In this document: piece by piece, positions 44,432-54,004 of the stretch
How positions within the stretch are numbered: the stretch's first letter is position 1
How the letters are laid out: each line of letters begins with the position of its first letter
Origin: Meghimatium bilineatum
Lineage: Eukaryota > Mollusca > Gastropoda > Stylommatophora > Philomycidae
Direction of reading: 5' to 3'
Assembly: GCA_034231615.1 (NCBI GenBank)
Contig: CM067317.1
Coordinates: 18,458,673 to 18,522,672, forward strand
Length of the DNA stretch: 64,000 nt
Made by a program: the position numbers and the translations under genes
The notes under the pieces: generated by a model
The model's input: the letters and a program-made list of their open reading frames with translations, nothing else
The model's database searches: none
Told to the model about the DNA's origin: nothing

Positions 44432-46796
44432 TTATGTTCGTGTTTCTTCTTCTTCTTTCGTTCACTTGAAACATGTCTATATCTGCAATTCTGTCTCCTT
44501 AATAAAACTCACTGTCTTTTGTAGTTCATACAGTGTCCCATAGAGCTTTGATTCCAGTGTTGTTTCCTCTGGCCAATATGTCTGCCTCAGCGTTTCATGC
44601 TCAGAACACTCTTGAAGTATATGTTTGGCACTCTGTACTGCCTGTCCACATGTACACATGGCCGTGTTGCCAATCTTGAACTTTGTATACATGTGACTGC
44701 GGAGTCGGTTGTGTCCTGTTCTGAGACGTAGAATTATAACTTGTTCTGATCTGTTCATAATGTGATAGTCATCTTGTGTTGGTGTTTGTGGCTTTCTTAT
44801 TGACTTGATCATCTGTTTTTTCTGATGGTAGGTGATTGGTATATCTGGTTGATCTTCGGCAGCACCTTCCTTAGCCAGTTGGTCTGCTTTTTCATTTCCT
44901 GGTATTCCACAGTGAGAGGGTATCCACTGCATGGTTACCCTATACTGGTAAGACAATTCGCTAAGTAGTTTTTTCAAGTCTGTTAGTTTTCCAGACTGGA
45001 GAGCTTGAAGCACTGACCTTGCATCTGTCAGGAATACCACAGGCTGTAGGTCAGAGTTGGAGTTCAGCAGTTTTTTAGCTGCCACACTAATTGCCTGGAT
45101 TTCTGCATCATAATTATTGCAGAATTTTCCTGTCGGTGTTCTGATTGTATCTCTAGGCTTGTGTGGATATTCTATATATACACCTGCACCTCCATTCCTC
45201 ACAGCATTCTGTGCTGACCCATCTGTGTATACTCTGACCCATATATCTTGTGGATATTCCTCGTCCAGGAAACTGAGGGTGACTGTCCTCCGCTGCACAC
45301 TGTTCTGTTCGTCCTCGCTTAGTATTCCTTTCACATGGGTCTGAATGTATATTGGCATTCCATGCCTTTCACTCCATGGAGTTTGTTCTGGTACAGACCT
45401 TAAGGGGCTGTCAACTTCAGGTAGGTCTGTAAGTTGTCTACGGAGTCGTTTAGCTTGATGGATAAAGCTGCTTCTTTTCAGTCGCCCCATTGCTAGGTTT
45501 TGGAATCTTTCCTTCATTGGATGACTTGGCATACACTGAAACTTTTCCGCTTGAATTAGTACTTTTGTGTCTCTGCGTTCGCCAAGTGTTTGCATTCTTC
45601 CCATTTTCTGCATCTCTGCTATGGGTGTTGATTTCATTGCTCCCAACATTATTCTAAGTGCCTGGTTTTGCACTTTATCTAGATCTTGTAATGTGGTGTT
45701 TGATGCAGGACACCACGCAGCTGAACCATATTCCAGGTGTGGTCTTATGCCTTGCTGGTAAACTTTACTGAGTATATTCCCACTGGCTCCCCATGTGGTT
45801 CCACTTAGTTTTCTCAGGATAGCTAACTTCCTCCTGGCTTTTGTTGTTGCTTTGTTTATGTGCTGCTTCCATGTCAGCTTATCATCAAAAGTAACTCCGA
45901 GGTATGTTGGTTGTTTGTCTTCTTTCAAGAGCTCTCCGTCTATCTTGATATGACCGGCTTTTTGTTTTGGTGAGAGGGTAAAGAGTGTAGTGCTGCACTT
46001 ATCTGTGTTAATGCTGACACACCATCTATTTGCCCATAAGGTTAGGGCATCGATAGCTCTTTGTATTTGTTTAGTGGCCACTGTCGCATGTTCTTCCGTG
46101 CACCAGATCACCAGGTCGTCAGCATACATTGCCACTTTGATCCCGTGTGGTAGTTCAGCAACTAGGTCATTGATGTAAACCAAGAAAAGTGTGGGTGACA
46201 GGACTCCTCCCTGGGGGACTCCATGACGCAGTAGGACTTTCTTGCTTTTGCGACCATCTAATTGTACCCTGGCTCTTCTATTATGCAGGTATGCTTTTAC
46301 CCATTTGTACATTCTTGAGCTAACCCTGCAATTTCGCAATTTCTTTAGGAGCCCTTCTTTCCAAACCTTATCAAATGCTTTCCTAAGGTCTATCCATGCT
46401 GCTAGTACCAGTTTCTTATCTTGGAAGGCATCCTCAATCTCTTGGGAGAGGTAGGTTGCCTGATCTTCAGTAGAGTAGCACTGTCTGAAACCTGCTTGCT
46501 GTGATACCAGAAGGTTTTCACTTTCAAGGTACCACTGCATCCTAAGATTGATAATGCGTTCCATTGTTTTGCATAAACAGCTTGTGAGGCTGATGGGCCT
46601 GTAGTTGGAGACTGTGTTGCCATCTTTTCCTGATTTGAGGAGTGGTATCATTATTGCTTCTCTCCACGCCTGTGGTACATTACCTGTGGACCAGCTTGTG
46701 TTAAAGATTTGCAGCAGCTTTGCTCTTGCTGCAATTCCCAGGTTTCTAATCATTTCATTGGACACTCCATCAGCTCCAGGGGACTTATGTTCGTGT
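44432..46796 (-). mobile_element. 5'-truncated I-superfamily LINE, copy B, with 12-bp target duplication
   Basis: The body is 44444-46784, flanked by TTATGTTCGTGT at 44432-44443 and 46785-46796. The minus strand begins within the reverse transcriptase (SPGADGVSNEM) and ends in a short GAA tail. It is near-identical to copy A at 13132-15393. It lies upstream of the receptor exon on the same strand, possibly in an intron. The endonuclease-encoding half is missing. Confidence 0.95.
44477..46765 (-). CDS. LINE copy B: open reverse transcriptase and RNase H frame, N-terminus truncated
   Basis: The 762-codon frame has no stop and is open upstream to the truncation point; the first Met is arbitrary. 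Reverse transcriptase motifs are YRPISLTS (55-62), DLRKAFD (126-132), GVPQGGVLSP (182-191) and YADDL (214-218). Thumb PHLEYGSAAW is at 342-351 and LDKVQNQALRIMLG at 362-375. RNase H has D514 (YTDGS), E554 (DAEIQ), D581 (LTDARS) and H617/D628 (SHCGIPGNEKAD). A CTCG...HILQEC metal-binding-like pattern follows. The RT plus C-terminal RNase H layout is that of I-superfamily LINEs. Without the ORF start, promoter and endonuclease it cannot be autonomous. Confidence 0.93.
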   Translation of the reverse strand: MSNEMIRNLGIAARAKLLQIFNTSWSTGNVPQAWREAIMIPLLKSGKDGNTVSNYRPISLTSCLCKTMERIINLRMQWYLESENLLVSQQAGFRQCYSTEDQATYLSQEIEDAFQDKKLVLAAWIDLRKAFDKVWKEGLLKKLRNCRVSSRMYKWVKAYLHNRRARVQLDGRKSKKVLLRHGVPQGGVLSPTLFLVYINDLVAELPHGIKVAMYADDLVIWCTEEHATVATKQIQRAIDALTLWANRWCVSINTDKCSTTLFTLSPKQKAGHIKIDGELLKEDKQPTYLGVTFDDKLTWKQHINKATTKARRKLAILRKLSGTTWGASGNILSKVYQQGIRPHLEYGSAAWCPASNTTLQDLDKVQNQALRIMLGAMKSTPIAEMQKMGRMQTLGERRDTKVLIQAEKFQCMPSHPMKERFQNLAMGRLKRSSFIHQAKRLRRQLTDLPEVDSPLRSVPEQTPWSERHGMPIYIQTHVKGILSEDEQNSVQRRTVTLSFLDEEYPQDIWVRVYTDGSAQNAVRNGGAGVYIEYPHKPRDTIRTPTGKFCNNYDAEIQAISVAAKKLLNSNSDLQPVVFLTDARSVLQALQSGKLTDLKKLLSELSYQYRVTMQWIPSHCGIPGNEKADQLAKEGAAEDQPDIPITYHQKKQMIKSIRKPQTPTQDDYHIMNRSEQVIILRLRTGHNRLRSHMYTKFKIGNTAMCTCGQAVQSAKHILQECSEHETLRQTYWPEETTLESKLYGTLYELQKTVSFIKETELQI

Positions 46797-46799
46797 GTT

Positions 46800-47800
46800 T
46801 GTATGTGTGTTATTTTATATTAGGCTTAAACGTTGAACAGGAATTATCGCCTGTTTAACGTTATTTTTCACGAATTGAACGTTACCAGAGTTGTACCTAT
46901 AAATTAAAAAAACACACTGAAAATTTTAAGGCAGGATGAAATAACAGAGGAATAACTGGAAAAAAAATCCCACTAATTGTTATGTATTTACAAGTTTATA
47001 ATAAAACTTTGTATTCTAGCAACAGACAAGCATGTACTCATGAAATACTATAAATAAAAATAGAATGTTTCTAAAAAAACATTTCAATAGCGCATGGCAA
47101 ATTCCGAATACGTTAGAAGTTTCAGGATCAATCAGTTATAGAGCGTGCAGAAATGTACTCCATAGCTTAGTTGTAAATTTGTAGTAATCAGACATACTCA
47201 TGGGTGCAATTGTTAAAATAAAGCCCATGAGTGCTGCGAATAATATCATCTCTAGTGGGTACTTTTATTAAAAATGTGCGATAAATATTAAAAGCTGAAA
47301 ATGATCTTCGTAAATGCAGCGAAATTTGAGAGACTTTTAACTTTAAAGATTATTTTGTAGCTTTTCTTTCCACGGAGTAGTTTTTGTGGCTTATTGAAAC
47401 CACACGGTTCACGTTGCACATGGACTGTAACGTTTCATGTGATAAATGTCGGTCATTTATCGGTCATTTATCGCCAAATTTCAAGATAGCAGAAAAGATC
47501 TATTCATTCGACAGAAAATACCGTCTGAACAATAAAATGGGTTTATGACATCCTCGTTGCCTCTTCTTTCAATCTTAACCTACTTTATACTATCCTATAC
47601 TTCTTTGTCTATTTATTTCCCCCTTTCTCACTTAACATTACACATTTTTTTCATTCCATCATCTATCGCTATATACAATTCTTTATTCAGAGCTTCTCCT
47701 CAATCCAACCGTAAAACATGTTGTTTAATTATTATCTCTCTTACATGTCCAACACATTTGTGTTCAAAGGATCATGCAATATCCTTTTCATTTTCTTGTA
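46800..47800. other. no feature seen
   Basis: AT-rich DNA with a small direct duplication of TCGGTCATTTA near 47451-47471. Nothing else supported. Confidence 0.5.
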
Positions 47801-47807
47801 AGTATTT

Positions 47808-47922
47808 TCTTCTACGTTTTCTTTCCTCTTGAAATATGTCTATATCTGTAATTTCATCTCTTCAAAAATCTTCAATGTCATTTTTAGCCATACAGTGGTC
47901 CATAAAGCTTTCATTCTATAGG
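47808..47922 (-). mobile_element. old 3' fragment related to LINE copies A and B
   Basis: TTGAAATATGTCTATATCTG, ACAGTGGTCCATAAAGCTTT and ATTCTAT occur in the same order as the 3' ends of copies A and B (TTGAAACATGTCTATATCTG, ACAGTGTCCCATAGAGCTTT), with much greater divergence. It indicates an older insertion or a sister family. Confidence 0.7.
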
Positions 47923-47959
47923 GCCAGTGGTAATCCACATGAATCTCCGAAAAAATTCA

Positions 47960-48043
47960 CCTTGCAAGCAAGACGACTCAAACCGGATTCGAACGCATGA
48001 TCCCTTGAACACATGGCTTAACCACTACACTAGAGAGATCCCC
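47960..48043 (-). mobile_element. tRNA-like SINE head
   Basis: The minus strand reads TAGTGTAGTGGTTAAGCC (A box) and GCGTTCGAATCCGG (B box). The T stem does not pair properly, so this is not a functional tRNA gene. Confidence 0.6.
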
Positions 48044-48439
48044 GCGTAATTATTATGAATGGAAAGATTAAATTGAGAAAGGCGAATAAAGTAGGCTTCC
48101 GTAGTTTGTGCTATATCGTTGAAGTGTTTAAAAGATGCTTTCTGGCACTTATCTTTGAGACAATGTGACCATTTATGTTATTTATGGATTCGTTAATGTT
48201 CGGTCTGTAGCCATTTAGACATTGTGTCAACAGATTAAGATGAGGTAAATCTTCTGAAACCTGCTTGATGTCGTCCATAATGACCGTATGCATGCTGTTT
48301 TATATTTCTACAGTTTTTCTTTCATTCGTGACACGAACATCTTATGAATGTGCGCATTAACACATTTTTCAGAGATTGTAGATAGACCTCTGGTTCATGG
48401 AGAAAGCCTACAATTGCATCGTCCGTTTTACAAAATATC

Positions 48440-48795
48440 TGCAAGTCTGATCTGTCACACCCAACACAGCGCGAAGTCAATACGTCTTCTCTGTTGACTG
48501 AATGTAATTCTAATATGAAATCTTGATGTTGTATAGAATGAGTTAAGAGTTTTATATTTCTTTTCGCAACATTTAACTGTGCTGTTGACTTTTATATTAT
48601 TTATAATTAGTTCATTTGTTATTCCTCTAGAGCCAAAGATGGAAAATAGGGCGTGTAGTTTTCTTTTAGTCTTCCTCGTTTTCTCTGACCCTTTGGTGAC
48701 CACATCAAAGATTGACAGGGGAGTCTTCCAGTATCCATTCGTAGCGCGTGTCCGATGTAATTCCAGCTAGATTCCGGTTCCGGTTTAAATAATGG
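48440..48795 (-). mobile_element. RTE-type non-LTR remnant
   Basis: The minus strand reads RYEWILEDSPVNL and then, one frame over, VTKGSEKTRKTKRKLHA, the usual L..GKR.RGRP-type block. Many stops. A faint relative is at 58325-58395. Confidence 0.5.
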
Positions 48796-48998
48796 AAGGA
48801 TGTTTGTTTTCTGTCTTGCTGAAACAAAACCTGGCTTATCATTAATTCAACACATTAATATAGTAAAATTTAAATATCTTTGTTACTGAAACTGATTCAC
48901 GGACTTCCATATTCGTTATTAGTTTAAAACAAATGGCAAAACGAGTTATTATCGCTTGTGTTAATAATATTAATATTAATAAACCACATTCCCTAAGA

Positions 48999-49620
48999 AT
49001 CGTTGGTGTGCCACATTGGATAATATCTGTACATAAATATTTCTAAACACCTACCGGTATGTCGAGACCGTGGGGGTGCCACATTGGATAATATCAGTAC
49101 AGACATATTTCCAAACACCTACCGGTATGTCGAGACCGTGGGGGTGCCACATTGGATAATATCTCTACATAAATATTTCCAATTTCCTACCGGTATGTCG
49201 AAACCGTGGGGGTGCCACATTGGATAATATCAGTACAGACATATTTCCAAACACCTACCGGTATGTTGAGACCGTGGGGTTGCCACATTGGATAAAATAT
49301 GTACATAAATATTTCCAAACAACTACCGGTATGTCGAGACCGTGGGGGTGCCACATTGGATAATATGTGTACAGAAATATTTCCAAACTCCTTCTGGTAT
49401 GTCGAGACCGTGGGGGTGCCACATTGGATAATATCTGTACAGAAATATTTCCAAACACCTACCGGTATGTCGAGACCGTGGGGGGGGGGGCACATTGGAT
49501 AATATGTGTACAGAAATATTTCCAAACTCCTACCGGTATGTCGAGACCGTGGGGGTGCCACATTGGATAATATCTGTACATAAATATTTCCAAACTCCTA
49601 CTGGTATGTCGTGACCGCCG
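48999..49620. repeat. 68-bp tandem array, nine units
   Basis: Units start at CCACATTGGA near 49011, 49079, 49147 and 49215 (68-bp steps) and continue to 49620. Each contains CCTACCGGTATGTCGAGACC and a G run (ten G at about 49481-49490). Units alternate between GTACATAAATATTT and GTACAGACATATTT in the left half. No spacers, so not CRISPR. Confidence 0.92.
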
Positions 49621-49624
49621 GCAG

Positions 49625-51285
49625 TAGAAGACATCCGTATATAATTAATTTTGACTTCATTCGTTACGTTTTTAATTAATGTTGTTCTTTCGTTGGTCAC
49701 TTTTTATATTCAAAGAGGCGCATGTCAAATATAGCCATGGTGACTCCAAATATTGTGGCCAACGAAAACAATGATAATAATCAAAAACGTAACAAATGTG
49801 GTCCTAATTACTTCTGTGAAATGGTCATAAATTGCCGTCAAAGGTCACGGCCATGTACTTCGACATTTGGATGGGGTAGATATGCCCTGATAATTTCATG
49901 ATGATGTCTATCAGAGATTTTCCTCAGCATCCATTCTAATTTATTTATAAACTGTCTCTAGTTTGTTTTTCGTTCAAACTGTCTCTAGTAAAGTAGATTT
50001 AGAAATTGAGCTGTGTCTGATTACATTTCATAGCCATGTTTACTCCGTTTCACTGTCGCTAAAAGTGATTATTGACAACCTGTAAGTTGCATTTCTTTCC
50101 CAACGAATATATCTATCTCATTATTGTTTGATCCATAAAAGACATCTGTAGAACTTATACTTAAATGCTCAACTCCTATGTTCAGTGTATGCATTAATGT
50201 ACATCTCTCACATTCAGACACAAGACAAGAACTAGCGATCTGTAATGTCCATCATCACATTCAAACACAAGACAAGTAAGCACTAGCGATCTGTATAGAT
50301 TTATGCTTGCAGCAATACTGATTTTACTTTCCAAATGATGATCAGCTTTTACCATTAGCCATAACAATTTCGAGATATATCGTGATGTCATTTCCCTGAT
50401 TATCATCATCACATATTTGAAACCCGAGGTATTTGAAGGTGTGTATCATCGTTCAATTTGTCACTGTTTAGTCTAGTCGTCGTGGGATCTTGCTTGATAT
50501 TACCAGTCACTAACATATTTCTTTTACAACTCAAATTTCCATACAATATTTTTAGTAACGGCTTCCAACTTTGAGATGAGTTCCTGGAGTTCAATTTGCA
50601 AACCAGTCAACTAGAGATCGATGTTATCAGCATAACGTAAATGACAAAGTGGTATACCATCTGCTATGGTTATACATATTTGGTGACTCTGTAGTGCTTC
50701 TTGCATTAAACATTCCATATAAATGTTAAAAAGTAATCTAAAGTATGTTACAATGATGAACTCTTATATCATCCTGAAAAGTTCGCCAATGTTATTATTT
50801 GTGAAAACATCGATGTATAATGTTGCAATAAAATCTATGTTATCGAATATGAATTATCGAAGATGTATGATCTCTCTATTTGTCATAAACCTTTATGTCA
50901 TAAACTATCAAATACAAGTGTGAAATCAATGTAATTATGATACAAAACACATGGATGTTAATGTTGTTATTATTGTTCTATAATGTAAAATATAGTTCGC
51001 TGTATATCTGGGTTTTTAAAAATGGAAACCAATATCTTCTTCGGCAAGTAATTCCTTTGTCTTTAATTTTATTCTATTCAGAAGGTTCTTTACACATCAC
51101 TGTGCTAGAATGGGTTTTGGTTTAATTTTTGTTTAATGATGATTATGCCTCATTTGGTCGAAGCACGCACTTTCAACCTAGAATTGGTTTCCATATTGGT
51201 TATATCAGGGCGTATGGGTTGTGGTAAATGTTTTCTGATTCCTGCATGATTTCAGATTGCTTTCTTTTTTAATGTCATTAGGATC
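49625..51285. other. no feature seen
   Basis: AT-rich DNA with a short duplication (ACACAAGACAAG with GCGATCTGTA) at 50217-50295. Open frames show no motif. Confidence 0.5.
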
Positions 51286-51579
51286 ATTAACGATGGTCGC
51301 CCGTGTGATGCCAGGGTCCGAAAGGGGAGCAAAGAGTAGCAAACTGTTTACCTTCTACGCATGTTGTAAAAGGCGACTAAGGAGCTTATGGAATGGAGTT
51401 GGCTGTCCCATCCCATATAGGGTCAGTGACCAGAAGCCATGCTGAAGTCGGATGTGTCAGGCTGAAAGGCGCAGATATCGCAGCAATGTTGTAAACAATG
51501 ACACAACGCATTCCGTTCTCCGGACTACATCCTGCTAATCTGCAGGAGTTTGAGAACAAACGCAGAAGAAGATTAACGA
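51286..51579 (+). mobile_element. full-length GAA-tailed SINE with 8-bp target duplication
   Basis: The element is 51294-51571 (278 bp), with ATTAACGA at 51286-51293 and 51572-51579. It has the same landmarks as the 26.9-kb copy: GGGTCCGAAAGGGG, AAAGGCGACTAAGGAG, CCCATCCCATATAGGGTCA and a GAGAACAAACGCAGAAGAAG end. Confidence 0.88.
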
Positions 51580-51584
51580 AGGTG

Positions 51585-52735
51585 TTACCTTTCTATTCCA
51601 TCTTTTTCCTAGTTTTTATTTTCAGGCAGATATCTGGTATAGAGTAGCAGTGGTTAACTAGTATCCTGCATGTTTATATGATTTCAGCTGAAATATTATT
51701 CACTCATAGTGACTTATTTTGCTTGAGTGAGAGTGGCGGCGATGACTCTTCTGTACTCAGTTTTTCTGCATTGCTTACTATTTTGTTATAACCCCAAATG
51801 TGTTACCGGTGTTAGAACAATGAGCAAAGATGTCACCTATAAAACTGGTAATAAGAAACGACTAAGGACGTTGTAATATGGGTTTGATGACCACTCTCCA
51901 TGAATGTCACTCGGTTGAAGCACGTTACTTACCCATATCTTGCTTACAGAAATAGTTATCCATTTATCTGTATTCTATCTCGAGATAAAAGATAATCACA
52001 ACAAAGTCTCCCCCTCAGTAGAAGGCTGAACAGTAGGTGTTACTAAATTCCACCTCCACATTGAGTTATTGAATTCCACCTCTACATTGAATTAATGAAT
52101 TCCAACACCACATTGAGTTATTTGACATTTGAAAACACACACGAAAATTGTCTATTAAAAACAAACTGTCAGAGAAATGTCAATCTGGAGCTGAAAGCAA
52201 ATCACAATAGAGTGATATAGTCAACGATAATGAGAAATTTGAAGTCTTCCTAGTCATCTTATAAACATTATAAGCTTGGATATCTTGACATACATAATTT
52301 TCAAGCAACTATTCTCAAAAAGTTGGTTCGTTATTTCATATTATTTTTTAAAACTTTGTCCGGAACATTATCCAATATTTCCTAAATATCTTAGATTCTT
52401 ACTGTGTACCAACTATGTGCGGATATATCATATGATTGCCAACTGTGAACTATCTACCTTAATGCGAATTGTAATGATAATATTAGTATCATTGCTAATC
52501 AATTTCAACTTCAAATGTTTATAATTATATCAGGTACGCCTTCGCTTTTTTTCTAATTGAAAACACGAGTAATTTAAAAGAAAACTGTTTTGTTCGAACA
52601 CATTTCAATGGTTTGTATCCAAACTTCATAATGTTTAGAACGCAGAATAATACACAATTTTCTATAACATTAACGGTGCCTTTTCAGCGGTGAAGCCTTG
52701 CTTAATTAATGTAGGGATCCTTCTTTGTAAAACAC
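51585..52735. other. no gene; weak repeats
   Basis: AACGACTAAGG at 51857 recalls the SINE motif. Three imperfect copies of a 29-bp CCACATTGAGTTATTGAATT-type unit lie at 52050-52125. Nothing coding. Confidence 0.45.
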
Positions 52736-52740
52736 TATAT

Positions 52741-53524
52741 ATTGTACGCATCTCTTGTACCATCTCTTGTACGATCTCTTGTACGCATCTCTTGTAAGCA
52801 TATATTGTACGCATCTGTTGTAAGCATGTCTTGTGCGCATCTCTTTTAAGCATATATTGTATGCATCTGTTGTAAGCATGTCTTGTACGCATCTCTTGTA
52901 AGCATGTCTTGTACGCATCTGTTGTAAGCATGTCTTGTACGCATCTCTTGTAAGCATGTCTTGTATGCATCTGTTGTAAGCATGTCTTGTACGCATCTGT
53001 TGTAAGCATGTCTTGTACGCATCTCTTGTAAGCATGTCTTGTACGCATCTGTTGTAAGCATGTCTTGTACGCATCTCTTGTAAGCATGTCTTGTATGCAT
53101 CTGTTGTAAGCATGTCTTGTACGCATCTGTTGTAAGCATGTCTTGTACGCATCTCTTGTAAGCATGTCTTGTACGCATCTGTTGTAAGCATGTCTTGTAC
53201 GCATCTGTTGTAAGCATGTCTTGTACGCATCTGTTGTAAGCATGTCTTGTACGCATCTGTTGTAAGCATGTCTTGTACGCATCTGTTGTAAGCATGTCTT
53301 GTACGCATCTGTTGTAAGCATGTCTTGTACGCATCTCTTGTAAGCATATATTGTATGCATCTGTTGTAAGCATGTCTTGTGCGCATCTCTTTTAAGCATA
53401 TATTGTACGCATCTGTTGTAAGCATGTCTTGTACGCATCTGTTGTAAGCATATCTTGTACGCATCTGTTGTAAGCATATCTTGTACGCATCTGTTGTAAG
53501 CATGTCTTGTACGCATCTGTTGTA
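52741..53524. repeat. 26-bp minisatellite, about 30 units
   Basis: The unit is GTACGCATCTGTTGTAAGCA plus TGTCTT, with CTCTTG/CTGTTG and GTACGC/GTATGC variants. The unit is itself a 13-bp dimer (GCATCTGTTGTAA and GCATGTCTTGTAC). Because 26 is not a multiple of 3 and no stop occurs, all three minus frames are open. These are not genes. Confidence 0.95.
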
Positions 53525-53879
53525 ATAAAATGCAAGAGCATATTCATTTATGTAAAATCATCATCATAATTAATTGTTGTCGCAACATCGAAGGTTGGCT
53601 AAAATGAGCTTCCAAAATCATCATGTTTCATTCCATGGTGGTGCACTCTGATATATTATATCCTGTCCTTTTCATTATGTGTCCCTGCCACTTGTATCTT
53701 TGCTACATCGTCTCGACATTCCTCTTTAAATTCAAATTATATTTAAAAATAATATTTGTCAATATTGTGTCTTTTTTTAAAATATGTCCAAATTATTTTT
53801 GGAGGAATATTGACCCTTGTTGTCCTCGAAGAATTTTGGTGTGCAATATGTGTGTTGTTGATTGTCTGTTGATTGCAGT

Positions 53880-54000
53880 TCTCATACTATTCAAGAATTG
53901 CACAGAATAGCTTTGAACAGACAGAAATGGAGAGATCTGACCTATGCCCTATGCGCTAACTTCAGCGCAAAAGGAAAATGAATGAATAAATGAATGAATG
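53880..54000 (+). mobile_element. RTE/CR1-type LINE 3' end with ATGA tail
   Basis: The plus strand encodes ALNRQKWRDLTYALCANFSA then KGK and stop, followed by AATGAATGAATAAATGAATG. Same family as 9185-9601 and 57370-57595. Confidence 0.75.
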
Positions 54001-54004
54001 ATTA

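Noticed and set aside
47960-48043. Functional tRNA gene
   Set aside because: A and B boxes are present but the T and acceptor stems do not pair; best read as a SINE head. The same holds for 3440, 42300 and 54377.
49187-49570. Repeat frames on both strands with CGTPTVSTYR-like cycles
   Set aside because: They arise from the 68-bp tandem array.
48999-49620. CRISPR-like array
   Set aside because: Units are directly adjacent without unique spacers, and the genome is eukaryotic.
52662-53516. Minus-strand frames of 175-284 codons
   Set aside because: All three frames of the 26-bp minisatellite are open by construction; they encode the same 26-residue cycle.
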